Source: JAGPCH01 sp039810605 (GTDB taxonomy: Bacteria; Bacteroidota; Ignavibacteria; Tepidaquicellales; Tepidaquicellaceae). Taken from it: a stretch of DNA of 64,000 bases. Numbering within the stretch: the stretch's first letter is position 1; every line of letters begins with the position of its first letter. This document shows, piece by piece, positions 24,437 to 32,342 of this stretch. Location: contig JBDHXH010000003.1 of NCBI GenBank assembly GCA_039810605.1, positions 20,635 through 84,634 of the forward strand, written 5' to 3'. Both the position numbers and the translations under genes were made by a program. The notes under the pieces are model-generated. The model was not told where the DNA came from, made no database searches, and was given only the letters and a program-made list of their open reading frames with translations.

Positions 24437-27301
24437 TTGCCCGAAAAACTTTTCCTCATTGACGCAATGGCAATGATTTACAGAGCTTACTTTGCCATGA
24501 TTTCAAATCCTCTGATTAATTCAAAGGGGAAAAATACTTCAGCAGCTTACGGATTCGTAAATTCTCTTTCGAAAATTCTCGATGATGAAAATCCGGAACA
24601 CATCGCGGTGTGCATTGACACTGAAAAAGAGACGTTCCGACACAAAGCCTTTCCACAATATAAAGCGCAGCGCCAGGAAATTCCTTCTGATATGCCGTGG
24701 CAAATTTCCAAAATCAAAGAGATCATCAAAGCCTTCAATATCCCTTTGCTTCAGATAGACGGATACGAGGCGGATGATATTATCGGAACTCTGGTAAAGC
24801 AGGCAGAGAAAGAAAAAGTAATAAGTTATATGGTAACGCCTGATAAAGATTTTATGCAGCTTGTAAGCGACCGAGTTTTTCTTTATAAACCATCGAGAAA
24901 TCTTTACGGCAACAAAATTTCGGAAGTCGAAATCATTGATAAAGAAGGCGTAAGAAAAAAATTCGGTGTTTCGCCTGAACAGGTAATTGATGTGCTTGGA
25001 TTAATGGGGGATGCTTCCGACAATGTCCCGGGAATCAAAGGCGTGGGAGAAAAAACCGCAGTAAGTTTAATCCAGCAATTCGGAACGATTGACAATATGT
25101 ATGATAATCTCGATAAGGTGACAAAACCAAAGTTGAAGGAAAATATTATTGCCAATAAGAACGATGCCCTGATTTCAAAGATGCTGGTAACAATAAAAAC
25201 TGATGTTCCTCTAAAAGTAAATTTTCATGAACTTAACAGACAGCCCGCCGATACAAAAGCTCTGATTAACTTATTCGAAGAACTTGAATTCAAATCCCTC
25301 GTAAAGAAATTCTCAAAAACATCAGTCAGGAAAAATGATACGACTCAAGCAGAGCAGTTGAAGATTCCCATTAAAGGAAAAAAGATTGAATCTGTTAAGG
25401 TGACAATTCCCGAGCCTGTTACAAAATTGAATTCAATTGGCAACGTAAAGCATAATTATAAGATTATTGGAACAGAAGAATTCACGGCATTTGTAAAAAA
25501 GTTGTCTGAACAAAGTATCGTCAGCTTTCACACTGAAACAGACACCCGTGTCAGCATGAACTGCAATCTTATCGGAATGTCATTTTCATTTGCAGATAAT
25601 GAAGCTTATTACATTCCCGTATTCGGAAAATTTGCGGGCAAGAAATCGGAGCAGTCACTGTTTGAATCACCGATAAAGTTATCCGGAGGAGATATCAAGG
25701 GTGTTGATCTCAATACTGCAATCGAAAGACTTAAGCCTGTATTTGAGAATGAGAAGATTGGTTTCATTGGGCAGAACATCAAGTTTGACTATGTTGTTTT
25801 GAAGAATTACGGTATAACCGTTGCAAATATTGCATTCGATTCATTGATAGGGGCATATATACTTTCGCCGGAAGGCGCTCACGATTTGAGTTCTCTTACT
25901 GAAAAGTTTCTCAAGTATAAAACCATTTCGCTAGTGGACATCACGGGAAAGGGAAAAGATCAGATTAGTATTGACAAAGTTGATGCAAATGTGATGAAAG
26001 ATTATTCTGCAGAAATCGCGGATACTTCATTGCAATTGTATCACAGGATAAAGTACGAATTGGGAAAGATAAATCTTCTCTCACTTTGCACTGATGTTGA
26101 ATTTCCGCTTACAAAAACACTCTCCGAAATGGAGTTCGAAGGATTTAAGGTTGATGAAAAGATTCTGTCAATGATAAATTCCGAAACCGAAAAACTGATT
26201 GCCGAATTCGAAGAAAAAATTTACAAATCAGCAGGCGAAAAATTTAATATTAATTCTACACAGCAACTTGCAGACATTCTTTTTAAAAAATTAAATCTTA
26301 CTCCAATAAGAAAAACCAAGACAGGATTTTCAACCGATGTAAAAGTGCTTGAAGAACTTAAATATCAACATGAGATTGCATCGCTTCTCACAGACTATCG
26401 TATGCTGACAAAACTTAAATCAACATACCTTGACGGATTAAAGAAAGCAATCAATCCTAAAACGAAAAGGGTACACACTGTTTTCAATCAGATGGCATCA
26501 GCAACCGGCAGATTATCGAGCAACGAACCTAATCTCCAGAACATTCCTATTCGTACAGAGGTAGGCAGAAGTCTGCGGAAAGCATTCATTCCAAGAGACA
26601 ATTCATATATAATCATGTCGGCGGATTATTCGCAAATTGAATTGAGGATAATGGCTCATTATGCTGACGATGAAAATATGATAAACGCGTTTAAACGAAA
26701 TCATGACATTCACACCGAAACAGCAATGCGTGTTTTCAATCTTCACTCAAAGAATGATGTTACTCCGGGAATGAGAAGAAAGGCGAAAGAAGTAAACTTC
26801 GGAATAATATACGGCATAGGAGCATTTGGACTGGCAAGCAGACTGGAGATAAAAAATTCAGAGGCGAAAGATATTATTGACAGATATTTCAGAGAGTATC
26901 CCAAAGTGAAAGACTATATGGAGAGGACAAAAAAGTTTGCTCGCGAATTCGGATACGTCGAAACGCTTCTCGGAAGGAGAAGATATCTTTCACAGATTAA
27001 CAATCAGAATGCGACGGCAAGGGCTGAAGACGAACGCGCTGCAATCAATATGCCGATACAAGGTACTGCTGCCGACATGATAAAAATTGCAATGGTAAAT
27101 ATCTTCGATGACTTTGAAAGGCTCGGACTGCGGACGAAAATGCTTCTGCAGGTGCATGATGAACTTGTGTTCGAAGTAAAAAAAAGTGAAGAGGAAAAGG
27201 TGAAGAAATTGGTGACTGACAAGATGAAAAATGCAATTGAGCTTAAAGTCCCGATTGAAGTCGAAGTTGGAACGGGAGACAGTTGGTATGAAGCGCACTA
27301 A
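24437..27301 (+). CDS. polA: DNA polymerase I, proofreading site degenerate
   Basis: The 954-residue protein starts at TTG (MPEKLFLIDAMAMIYRAYFA). The 5' nuclease domain (about 1-290) has the expected acidic residues (D9, EADD at 111-114, GLMGDASDNVPGIKGVGEKT). The polymerase domain has motif A DYSQIELR (D730), motif B RRKAKEVNFGIIYG and motif C VHDELVFE, so polymerase activity is expected. The central 3'-5' exonuclease domain (about 340-545) aligns well with E. coli (GQNIKFDYVVLKNYGI), but the site equivalent to D355 is His365 and to D501 is Ile527, while E357 and D424 equivalents (E367, D451) remain. Proofreading is therefore probably lost. It functions in replication gap filling and repair. 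Confidence 0.96.
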   Translation: MPEKLFLIDAMAMIYRAYFAMISNPLINSKGKNTSAAYGFVNSLSKILDDENPEHIAVCIDTEKETFRHKAFPQYKAQRQEIPSDMPWQISKIKEIIKAFNIPLLQIDGYEADDIIGTLVKQAEKEKVISYMVTPDKDFMQLVSDRVFLYKPSRNLYGNKISEVEIIDKEGVRKKFGVSPEQVIDVLGLMGDASDNVPGIKGVGEKTAVSLIQQFGTIDNMYDNLDKVTKPKLKENIIANKNDALISKMLVTIKTDVPLKVNFHELNRQPADTKALINLFEELEFKSLVKKFSKTSVRKNDTTQAEQLKIPIKGKKIESVKVTIPEPVTKLNSIGNVKHNYKIIGTEEFTAFVKKLSEQSIVSFHTETDTRVSMNCNLIGMSFSFADNEAYYIPVFGKFAGKKSEQSLFESPIKLSGGDIKGVDLNTAIERLKPVFENEKIGFIGQNIKFDYVVLKNYGITVANIAFDSLIGAYILSPEGAHDLSSLTEKFLKYKTISLVDITGKGKDQISIDKVDANVMKDYSAEIADTSLQLYHRIKYELGKINLLSLCTDVEFPLTKTLSEMEFEGFKVDEKILSMINSETEKLIAEFEEKIYKSAGEKFNINSTQQLADILFKKLNLTPIRKTKTGFSTDVKVLEELKYQHEIASLLTDYRMLTKLKSTYLDGLKKAINPKTKRVHTVFNQMASATGRLSSNEPNLQNIPIRTEVGRSLRKAFIPRDNSYIIMSADYSQIELRIMAHYADDENMINAFKRNHDIHTETAMRVFNLHSKNDVTPGMRRKAKEVNFGIIYGIGAFGLASRLEIKNSEAKDIIDRYFREYPKVKDYMERTKKFAREFGYVETLLGRRRYLSQINNQNATARAEDERAAINMPIQGTAADMIKIAMVNIFDDFERLGLRTKMLLQVHDELVFEVKKSEEEKVKKLVTDKMKNAIELKVPIEVEVGTGDSWYEAH

Positions 27302-27348
27302 TCTTAATATGAATTTATTTTCACATTAATAATTTTAATCTTTAATTC

Positions 27349-28326
27349 ATGATAGTAGTAACAGGCGGTTCGGGATTCATCGGAAGCGCATTGGTATGGA
27401 GACTTAACCAGCTCGGCATAGATGATATTGTCATTGTTGATGAGTTTGGTGAAAATGAGAAATGGAAGAACCTTGTTCAGCTTAAGTTTGCTGACGCATT
27501 CGACAAAGATGAATTCGGACACATGGTCACATCAGATTTCCTGAAGAACTTCAACGTTGATACCGTATTTCATCTTGGGGCATGCAGCTCGACAACGGAA
27601 AAGAATTTTGACTACCTGATGAAAAACAATTATGAATACTCTAAATTCCTGTGTGAAAGATGTATCGAAAATAATATCAGATTCATTTACGCTTCCTCTG
27701 CTGCAACTTACGGCGATGGTTCACAGGGATATGACGACGATGAAAGCAAGCTTCAAAGTTTAAAGCCGTTGAATGCTTATGGATATTCGAAACATCTTTT
27801 TGATTTATGGGTGACGAAAAACGGAATGCTGGATAAAGTTGTCGGACTGAAATATTTCAATGTTTACGGACCAAACGAATACCACAAGGGTGATATGCGG
27901 AGTGTTGTCAATAAATGTTTTGATCAGATAAAGGAAACCGGCAAAGCACGCCTTTTCAAATCGGCAAATCCGAAATTCAAAGACGGAGAACAAAGCCGCG
28001 ACTTTCTCTATGTGAAGGATGCAGTTGACATGACGCTGTTCTTTTATGAAAACAAAATTGTAAATGGTATCTACAACATCGGAACAGGCGAGGCAAACAG
28101 TTTCAATGAACTTGTCTCTCCCATATTCAAAACTCTGAATTTAAGTACCAACATAGAATATTTTGATATGCCTGACATCTTAAGAGAAAAGTATCAATAT
28201 TATACCAAAGCAGACATTAGCAAGCTCCGCAAAGCGGGTTATAACAAACTGATTACAAAAATCGGTAATGCCGTCGGTGATTATGCGGGGAACTATCTCA
28301 ATTCTGAAAATAGATATTTACAATGA
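27349..28326 (+). CDS. hldD: ADP-L-glycero-D-manno-heptose 6-epimerase
   Basis: The 325-residue SDR-family protein has the NAD(P) motif GGSGFIGS at the N-terminus, the active-site SSAATYGDG followed by Tyr and Lys in YGYSKHLF, and the HldD-specific phrases DEFGENEKWKNL, KYFNVYGPNEYHKG and GEQSRDFLYVKD. The enzyme makes ADP-L-glycero-D-manno-heptose for the LPS inner core. This shows an LPS-bearing outer membrane, consistent with the waaL-like gene at 36793. It stands alone between polA and the deiminase-like gene. Length matches the family (about 310-330). Confidence 0.94.
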   Translation: MIVVTGGSGFIGSALVWRLNQLGIDDIVIVDEFGENEKWKNLVQLKFADAFDKDEFGHMVTSDFLKNFNVDTVFHLGACSSTTEKNFDYLMKNNYEYSKFLCERCIENNIRFIYASSAATYGDGSQGYDDDESKLQSLKPLNAYGYSKHLFDLWVTKNGMLDKVVGLKYFNVYGPNEYHKGDMRSVVNKCFDQIKETGKARLFKSANPKFKDGEQSRDFLYVKDAVDMTLFFYENKIVNGIYNIGTGEANSFNELVSPIFKTLNLSTNIEYFDMPDILREKYQYYTKADISKLRKAGYNKLITKIGNAVGDYAGNYLNSENRYLQ

Positions 28327-28430
28327 TTTTGAAATATAAACTTTACAATAAGAGTTATATCAATTTAAAAAATAATTCATAAATATTCTTCAGATTTTTT
28401 GTAATTAATATCTGGATAAAATCAATTGAA

Positions 28431-30161
28431 ATGAAATCTATACTTCTACTGATAATCATAGGCATAACGCTTCCTGCTGTTTCGCAGGACCTTCCAAACT
28501 ACATGACGGAAAAGGAAAAGGAGATTTACAAAAATTATCAGCCGCCATTTTTAACAGACGACATAAATCCGCCGCCAACCGCAGTAAGAACAATGGCTGA
28601 ATGGGAGGAAGTTCAGGGAATCATTGTTGCATGGATATCTTATACGAGCATCATAAGGCAGATAGTTGACTACGCGCAGGATGAAGGACTTGTATTCATA
28701 GTTTGCAGCGATTCAAATTCGGTAAAGAGTTACCTCACAAGCGGAGGTGTTCCGCTCGTTAATCTGAAATTCATCGTAACCTCTTTCAATTCAGTCTGGT
28801 GCAGAGATTATGGTCCGTGGGCAGCATACTCGGGAAACATTGACAGTCTAAAAATGATTGACTGGATTTACAACAGACCTCGTCCACTCGATGATCAGGT
28901 GCCGGTTGCATTTGCCAATTATGTAGGCGTTCCTATTTATCAAGCTATTAGTTCGCCAAACGATCTTACACACACAGGCGGAAATTTCATGGTTGACGGA
29001 AACGGAACAGGATTTTCTTCCAAACTCATTCTAAATGAAAATCCTTCCAAGACAGAATCCCAGATTGACAACATTATTCACAATTATCTTGGCGTGAACC
29101 GATACATAAAAATGGAGACTCTTCCTTATGACCAGATTCATCATATTGACATGCACATCAAACTGTTGGATGAAGAGACTCTTCTTGTTGGACAATATCC
29201 GCCTGGAATAGCTGACGGACCGCAGATAGAGGCAAATCTTCAGTATGTGCTCGCAAATTTTCAAACATGTTACAACAGACCATACAAGGTCATTCGCATT
29301 CCGATGCCGCCTAATGCCCAGGGACAATATCCTCCTTCATCAAGTTATCTTACTTACACTAACTCCGTCTTTGTAAACAAGACAGTGATAGTACCGACTT
29401 ATGGAATCCAGCAGGATAGCACCGCTCTTCGCATTTACAGAGAAAATCTTCCGGGATACAGAATTGTCGGAATTAACTGCAGCTCGATGATATCTGCGCT
29501 CGGAGCAATTCATTGCATAACCAAAGAGATCGGAGTATTCGAACCAATTTTTATTTCTCATCCGAAAATTCCCGATACACAGAATACGTCATCACCTTAT
29601 CAGACAAGCGCATACATAAAGACAAGATCCGGTGTTGCAAGTGCTAAACTTTATTGGAGGATAGATACAACTCATGCGTATAACGAAGTCAGCATGACGC
29701 AATCACAGGATACATTCAGAGCTTCAATTCCACCGCAGCAGCTTGGAACTTATGTCTATTACTATGTATCGGCAACTTCCAACTCGGGAAGAACAGTTGC
29801 CAAGCCGCTGACTGCACCTGCGGGTTACAGTAAATTTAAAGTTGATGTCCCTTCATCTGTTTCAAATATAACTTCGACGCCGAACAGTTTTGTATTAAAT
29901 CAAAATTTTCCAAATCCGTTCAATCCGACTACTGTCATAAAATATTCTGTCATGCCTGATGTGAATGGACAAACACCAATTGTAAAACTGACAGTCTATG
30001 ACAATTTAGGAAAGAAGATTACTGAATTGGTAAACGGAAAGAGGTCAGAGGGAAATTATGAAGTTAAATTCGACGGAGCAAACCTATCAAGTGGAGTCTA
30101 TTTTTACAAACTTGAAGTAAACGGGATTAGCGACATCAAGAGAATGATGCTGTTGAAATAA
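28431..30161 (+). CDS. Secreted peptidylarginine deiminase-like enzyme with T9SS tail
   Basis: The 576-residue protein has a signal peptide (about 1-18). The catalytic domain (about 45-375) is of the PAD_porph/agmatine deiminase fold: WCRDYGPW (Asp126), NRPRP (Arg149, Arg151), HTGGN (181-185), HHIDMH (His238, Asp240), TYTNSVF (Asn311) and catalytic Cys362 in GAIHCITKEIG. These line up with D130, R152/R154, H236/D238, N297 and C351 of Porphyromonas gingivalis PPAD, where the Arg pair reads a C-terminal peptidyl-Arg. An Ig-like domain (about 380-475) and a T9SS sorting domain (about 485-576, FPNPFNPTTVIKY, ending KRMMLLK) follow, the same order as in PPAD. A peptidylarginine deiminase is more likely than cytosolic agmatine deiminase because the protein is secreted. 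Substrate is unproven. Confidence 0.88.
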   Translation: MKSILLLIIIGITLPAVSQDLPNYMTEKEKEIYKNYQPPFLTDDINPPPTAVRTMAEWEEVQGIIVAWISYTSIIRQIVDYAQDEGLVFIVCSDSNSVKSYLTSGGVPLVNLKFIVTSFNSVWCRDYGPWAAYSGNIDSLKMIDWIYNRPRPLDDQVPVAFANYVGVPIYQAISSPNDLTHTGGNFMVDGNGTGFSSKLILNENPSKTESQIDNIIHNYLGVNRYIKMETLPYDQIHHIDMHIKLLDEETLLVGQYPPGIADGPQIEANLQYVLANFQTCYNRPYKVIRIPMPPNAQGQYPPSSSYLTYTNSVFVNKTVIVPTYGIQQDSTALRIYRENLPGYRIVGINCSSMISALGAIHCITKEIGVFEPIFISHPKIPDTQNTSSPYQTSAYIKTRSGVASAKLYWRIDTTHAYNEVSMTQSQDTFRASIPPQQLGTYVYYYVSATSNSGRTVAKPLTAPAGYSKFKVDVPSSVSNITSTPNSFVLNQNFPNPFNPTTVIKYSVMPDVNGQTPIVKLTVYDNLGKKITELVNGKRSEGNYEVKFDGANLSSGVYFYKLEVNGISDIKRMMLLK

Positions 30162-30183
30162 AATTTTTTTTTGAGACGAACTC

Positions 30184-30216
30184 CAAAAGAGAATATCGGT
30201 TCACAATTCTCTTTTG
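30184..30216. terminator. Terminator-like hairpin covering the end of truncated clpB
   Basis: Perfect 11-bp arms CAAAAGAGAAT (30184-30194) and ATTCTCTTTTG (30206-30216) with an 11-nt loop. The right arm is inside the last codons of the clpB-like gene and the TGA stop (30201-30203) is in the loop. It lies in the 39-bp gap between convergent gene ends and may serve both, although neither side has a strong U-tract. Confidence 0.65.
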
Positions 30217-31511
30217 AGTGCTTCTCTCTCTATCTCAAGTTGTTTAATTCTTCTTTCAAGATTATCGAGTTCTTCAGGCATAGAATCAATTTCTATTCTT
30301 AATTTAGAAGCTGCCTCATCAATCAGATCAATTGCTTTATCGGGAAGGAACCTGTCGGAGATATACCTGTCTGATAATTGTGCCGCAGCGACAATAGCTC
30401 CGTCGGTTATTCTTACACCATGATGCACTTCATACTTTTCTTTTAATCCCCGCAGAATTGATATTGTATCTTCGACATCAGGCTGGGCAACGAACACCGG
30501 CTGAAATCTTCTTTCAAGCGCAGGATCTTTTTCAATATACTTTCTGTATTCATCAAGCGTAGTTGCGCCTATTGTCCGCAGTTCTCCTCGGGCCAAAGCC
30601 GGCTTAAGCATGTTAGATGCATCAACTGATCCTTGTGCTGCTCCTGCTCCTACTACAGTATGCAACTCATCTATGAATAAAATTATTTCACCGTTAGATT
30701 CCTGAACCTCTTTCAATACAGCCTTGAGCCTCTCTTCAAACTGACCTCTGAATTGCGCGCCGGCAACGAGCGAGCCCATATCCAATGCAACAATCTGTTT
30801 CGTCTTCAGATTTTCCGGAACATCTCCTGAAATAATTCTGTGAGCAAGCCCTTCGGCAATTGCTGTCTTCCCTACTCCCGGCTCGCCTATCAGCACCGGA
30901 TTGTTTTTTGTTCTTCGGGATAAAACCTGCAATACTCTTCTGATTTCATCTTCCCTTCCAATTACCGGATCAAGCTTTCCTTTCATTGCAAGTTCATTCA
31001 GATTTCTTCCATATTTTAAAAGTGACTGATACGTATCTTCCGGATTCTGTCCCGTTACACGGTTTGATCCTCTTACTTCCTTTAATGCTTTGAGAATGTT
31101 ATTCTTTGTAAGTCCCTGCGATTTGAGAAGTTCTGCTACAGAACTCTTCTTCGTATCAGCAAGTCCGAGAAGTAAATGTTCCGTAGAAACATATTCATCC
31201 TTCAAAGTTGACGCTTCCTTGAACGCATTCTCCAGCACTTCATTTGCATCACGTGATAAGGATGCCTGTGATCCGGCTCCGCTCACCTTGGGGAGTTTAT
31301 TTAGCAGTTCACCTACACGTGTCTGTATCAAATCCTTGTTGACACCAAGTTTCTGAATCATTGAACTAACGATGCCCTCCGGGTCCTGTATCAGAGCAGC
31401 AAAAATATGTTCAGGCTCGATTAACTGGTTCGAATAGTTCGAAGCGATCTCCTGCGCATTCTGAAGCGCTTCCTGTGACTTGATTGTCAGTTTGTTGAAA
31501 TTTACTGCCAT
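30201..31511 (-). CDS. clpB: ClpB-like chaperone truncated after first AAA domain
   Basis: The 436-residue product matches the first half of ClpB: start MAVNFNKLTIKSQEALQNAQ, N-domain (1-145), first AAA module with Walker A GEPGVGKT (209-216), Walker B ILFIDELHTVVGAG and arginine finger DPALERRF. It ends in EELDNLERRIKQLEIEREAL plus KREL, which is the start of the coiled-coil middle domain. Full ClpB is about 860 residues; the rest of the middle domain and the whole second AAA module are absent. Only 39 bp lie before the next gene's end, so there is no room for them downstream. It is either a genuine truncation by deletion or rearrangement, or an assembly join. Disaggregase function should be lost. 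Confidence 0.88.
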   Translation of the reverse strand: MAVNFNKLTIKSQEALQNAQEIASNYSNQLIEPEHIFAALIQDPEGIVSSMIQKLGVNKDLIQTRVGELLNKLPKVSGAGSQASLSRDANEVLENAFKEASTLKDEYVSTEHLLLGLADTKKSSVAELLKSQGLTKNNILKALKEVRGSNRVTGQNPEDTYQSLLKYGRNLNELAMKGKLDPVIGREDEIRRVLQVLSRRTKNNPVLIGEPGVGKTAIAEGLAHRIISGDVPENLKTKQIVALDMGSLVAGAQFRGQFEERLKAVLKEVQESNGEIILFIDELHTVVGAGAAQGSVDASNMLKPALARGELRTIGATTLDEYRKYIEKDPALERRFQPVFVAQPDVEDTISILRGLKEKYEVHHGVRITDGAIVAAAQLSDRYISDRFLPDKAIDLIDEAASKLRIEIDSMPEELDNLERRIKQLEIEREALKREL

Positions 31512-31530
31512 TGGTTATTTGGTTTAAGTT

Positions 31531-31744
31531 GAATGGTGAATGGTGAATCGTGAATCGGCAGTCGTGAATCGTGAGTCGGCAATCGTGAATCGTGAGTCGG
31601 CAGTCGTGAGTCGGCAATCGTGAATCGTGAATCGTGAGTCGGCAATCGTGAATCGTGAGTCGGCAATCGGCAGTCGTGAGTCGTGAATCGGCAATCGTGA
31701 GTCGTGAATCGGCAATCGTGAGTCGTGAATCGGCAATCGTGAAT
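31531..31744. repeat. Heptanucleotide repeat array, left arm
   Basis: About thirty tandem 7-bp units of the type G(T/G)(G/C)A(A/G)TC, mainly GTGAATC, GTGAGTC, GGCAATC and GGCAGTC. It starts 20 bp upstream of clpB and ends 2 bp from the stop of the four-helix-bundle gene. The units run in the opposite orientation to those at 32169-32302. There are no spacers of CRISPR type. All three minus-strand frames read as degenerate 7-residue peptides (TIADSRL, TIHDCRL). Confidence 0.92.
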
Positions 31745-31745
31745 G

Positions 31746-32102
31746 TCATTTTACAGAACTAATAAGTTTTGAAAGCATTGAAAACAATCTAATCATCTTC
31801 GATTTAATATATTCAATTTGAATTTCATGCAAGTAATTTAGACTAAGTGCAATTTCGACTTGTGTATCCAACTCGACGCATGAAGATCTTGCAATTACAT
31901 AAAATCGCCTTCTATCTTTTGCTGAACTTCTTGAACTGCCTTCTGCAATATTTGAAGCTATTGAAATCACCGCCCGCCGCATCTGACTATTCAAGAGAAA
32001 GCGTTCATTAATCGGTAATGAATCAGTCAATCTGTAAATGTCCGAAACAAACTCAATACTAAGCTTCCATACATCAAGCTTCTTGTGACTTAAACTAAGC
32101 AT
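31746..32102 (-). CDS. Four-helix-bundle protein (S23/IVP family)
   Basis: The 118-residue protein starts MLSLSHKKLDVWKLSIEFVS and has SQMRRAVISIASNIAEGSSR, the signature of the four-helix-bundle family found in 23S rRNA intervening sequences and, distantly, in the Avd protein of diversity-generating retroelements. No enzyme motif is expected. The start is supported by a strong ribosome site (AAGGAGG, 32108-32114 on the plus strand) 6 nt upstream. The gene is enclosed by inverted heptamer arrays (31531-31744 and 32169-32302). Such genes often occur as lone cassettes, and their role is not settled. No reverse transcriptase or rRNA is nearby. Confidence 0.93.
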   Translation of the reverse strand: MLSLSHKKLDVWKLSIEFVSDIYRLTDSLPINERFLLNSQMRRAVISIASNIAEGSSRSSAKDRRRFYVIARSSCVELDTQVEIALSLNYLHEIQIEYIKSKMIRLFSMLSKLISSVK

Positions 32103-32168
32103 AATTTCCTCCTTGCTGTTATCATAAATTCAAATAAATATTATCAATTGCTGAACAAATTTCCATTC

Positions 32169-32302
32169 ATTCACGATTCCCGATTCACGATTCCCGAACT
32201 CACGACTCACGATTCACGACTCAACGACTCACGACTCACGATTCACGACTCACGATTCACGACTCACGATTCACGATTCCCGATTCACCAATTCACCGAT
32301 TG
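32169..32302. repeat. Heptanucleotide repeat array, right arm
   Basis: Tandem 7-bp units ACGATTC, ACGACTC and CCGATTC, that is, the reverse complements of the left-arm units. The array lies 67 bp upstream of the four-helix-bundle start and about 40 bp before the next glycosyltransferase gene. With the left array it makes an inverted pair of 130-210 bp arms around a 0.42-kb gene. Confidence 0.92.
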
Positions 32303-32342
32303 ACCTTACAACTTCCAAACCTATTTACTAATTTTATCCCCA

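Noticed and set aside
31411..31749. Open frame (112 codons, minus strand) through the heptamer array
   Set aside because: It is produced by a stop-free 7-bp repeat and then runs out of frame over the clpB start; no real domain.
31746..32102. 23S rRNA intervening sequence or diversity-generating retroelement
   Set aside because: The protein family is related, but no rRNA, reverse transcriptase or template/variable repeat pair is present in the window.
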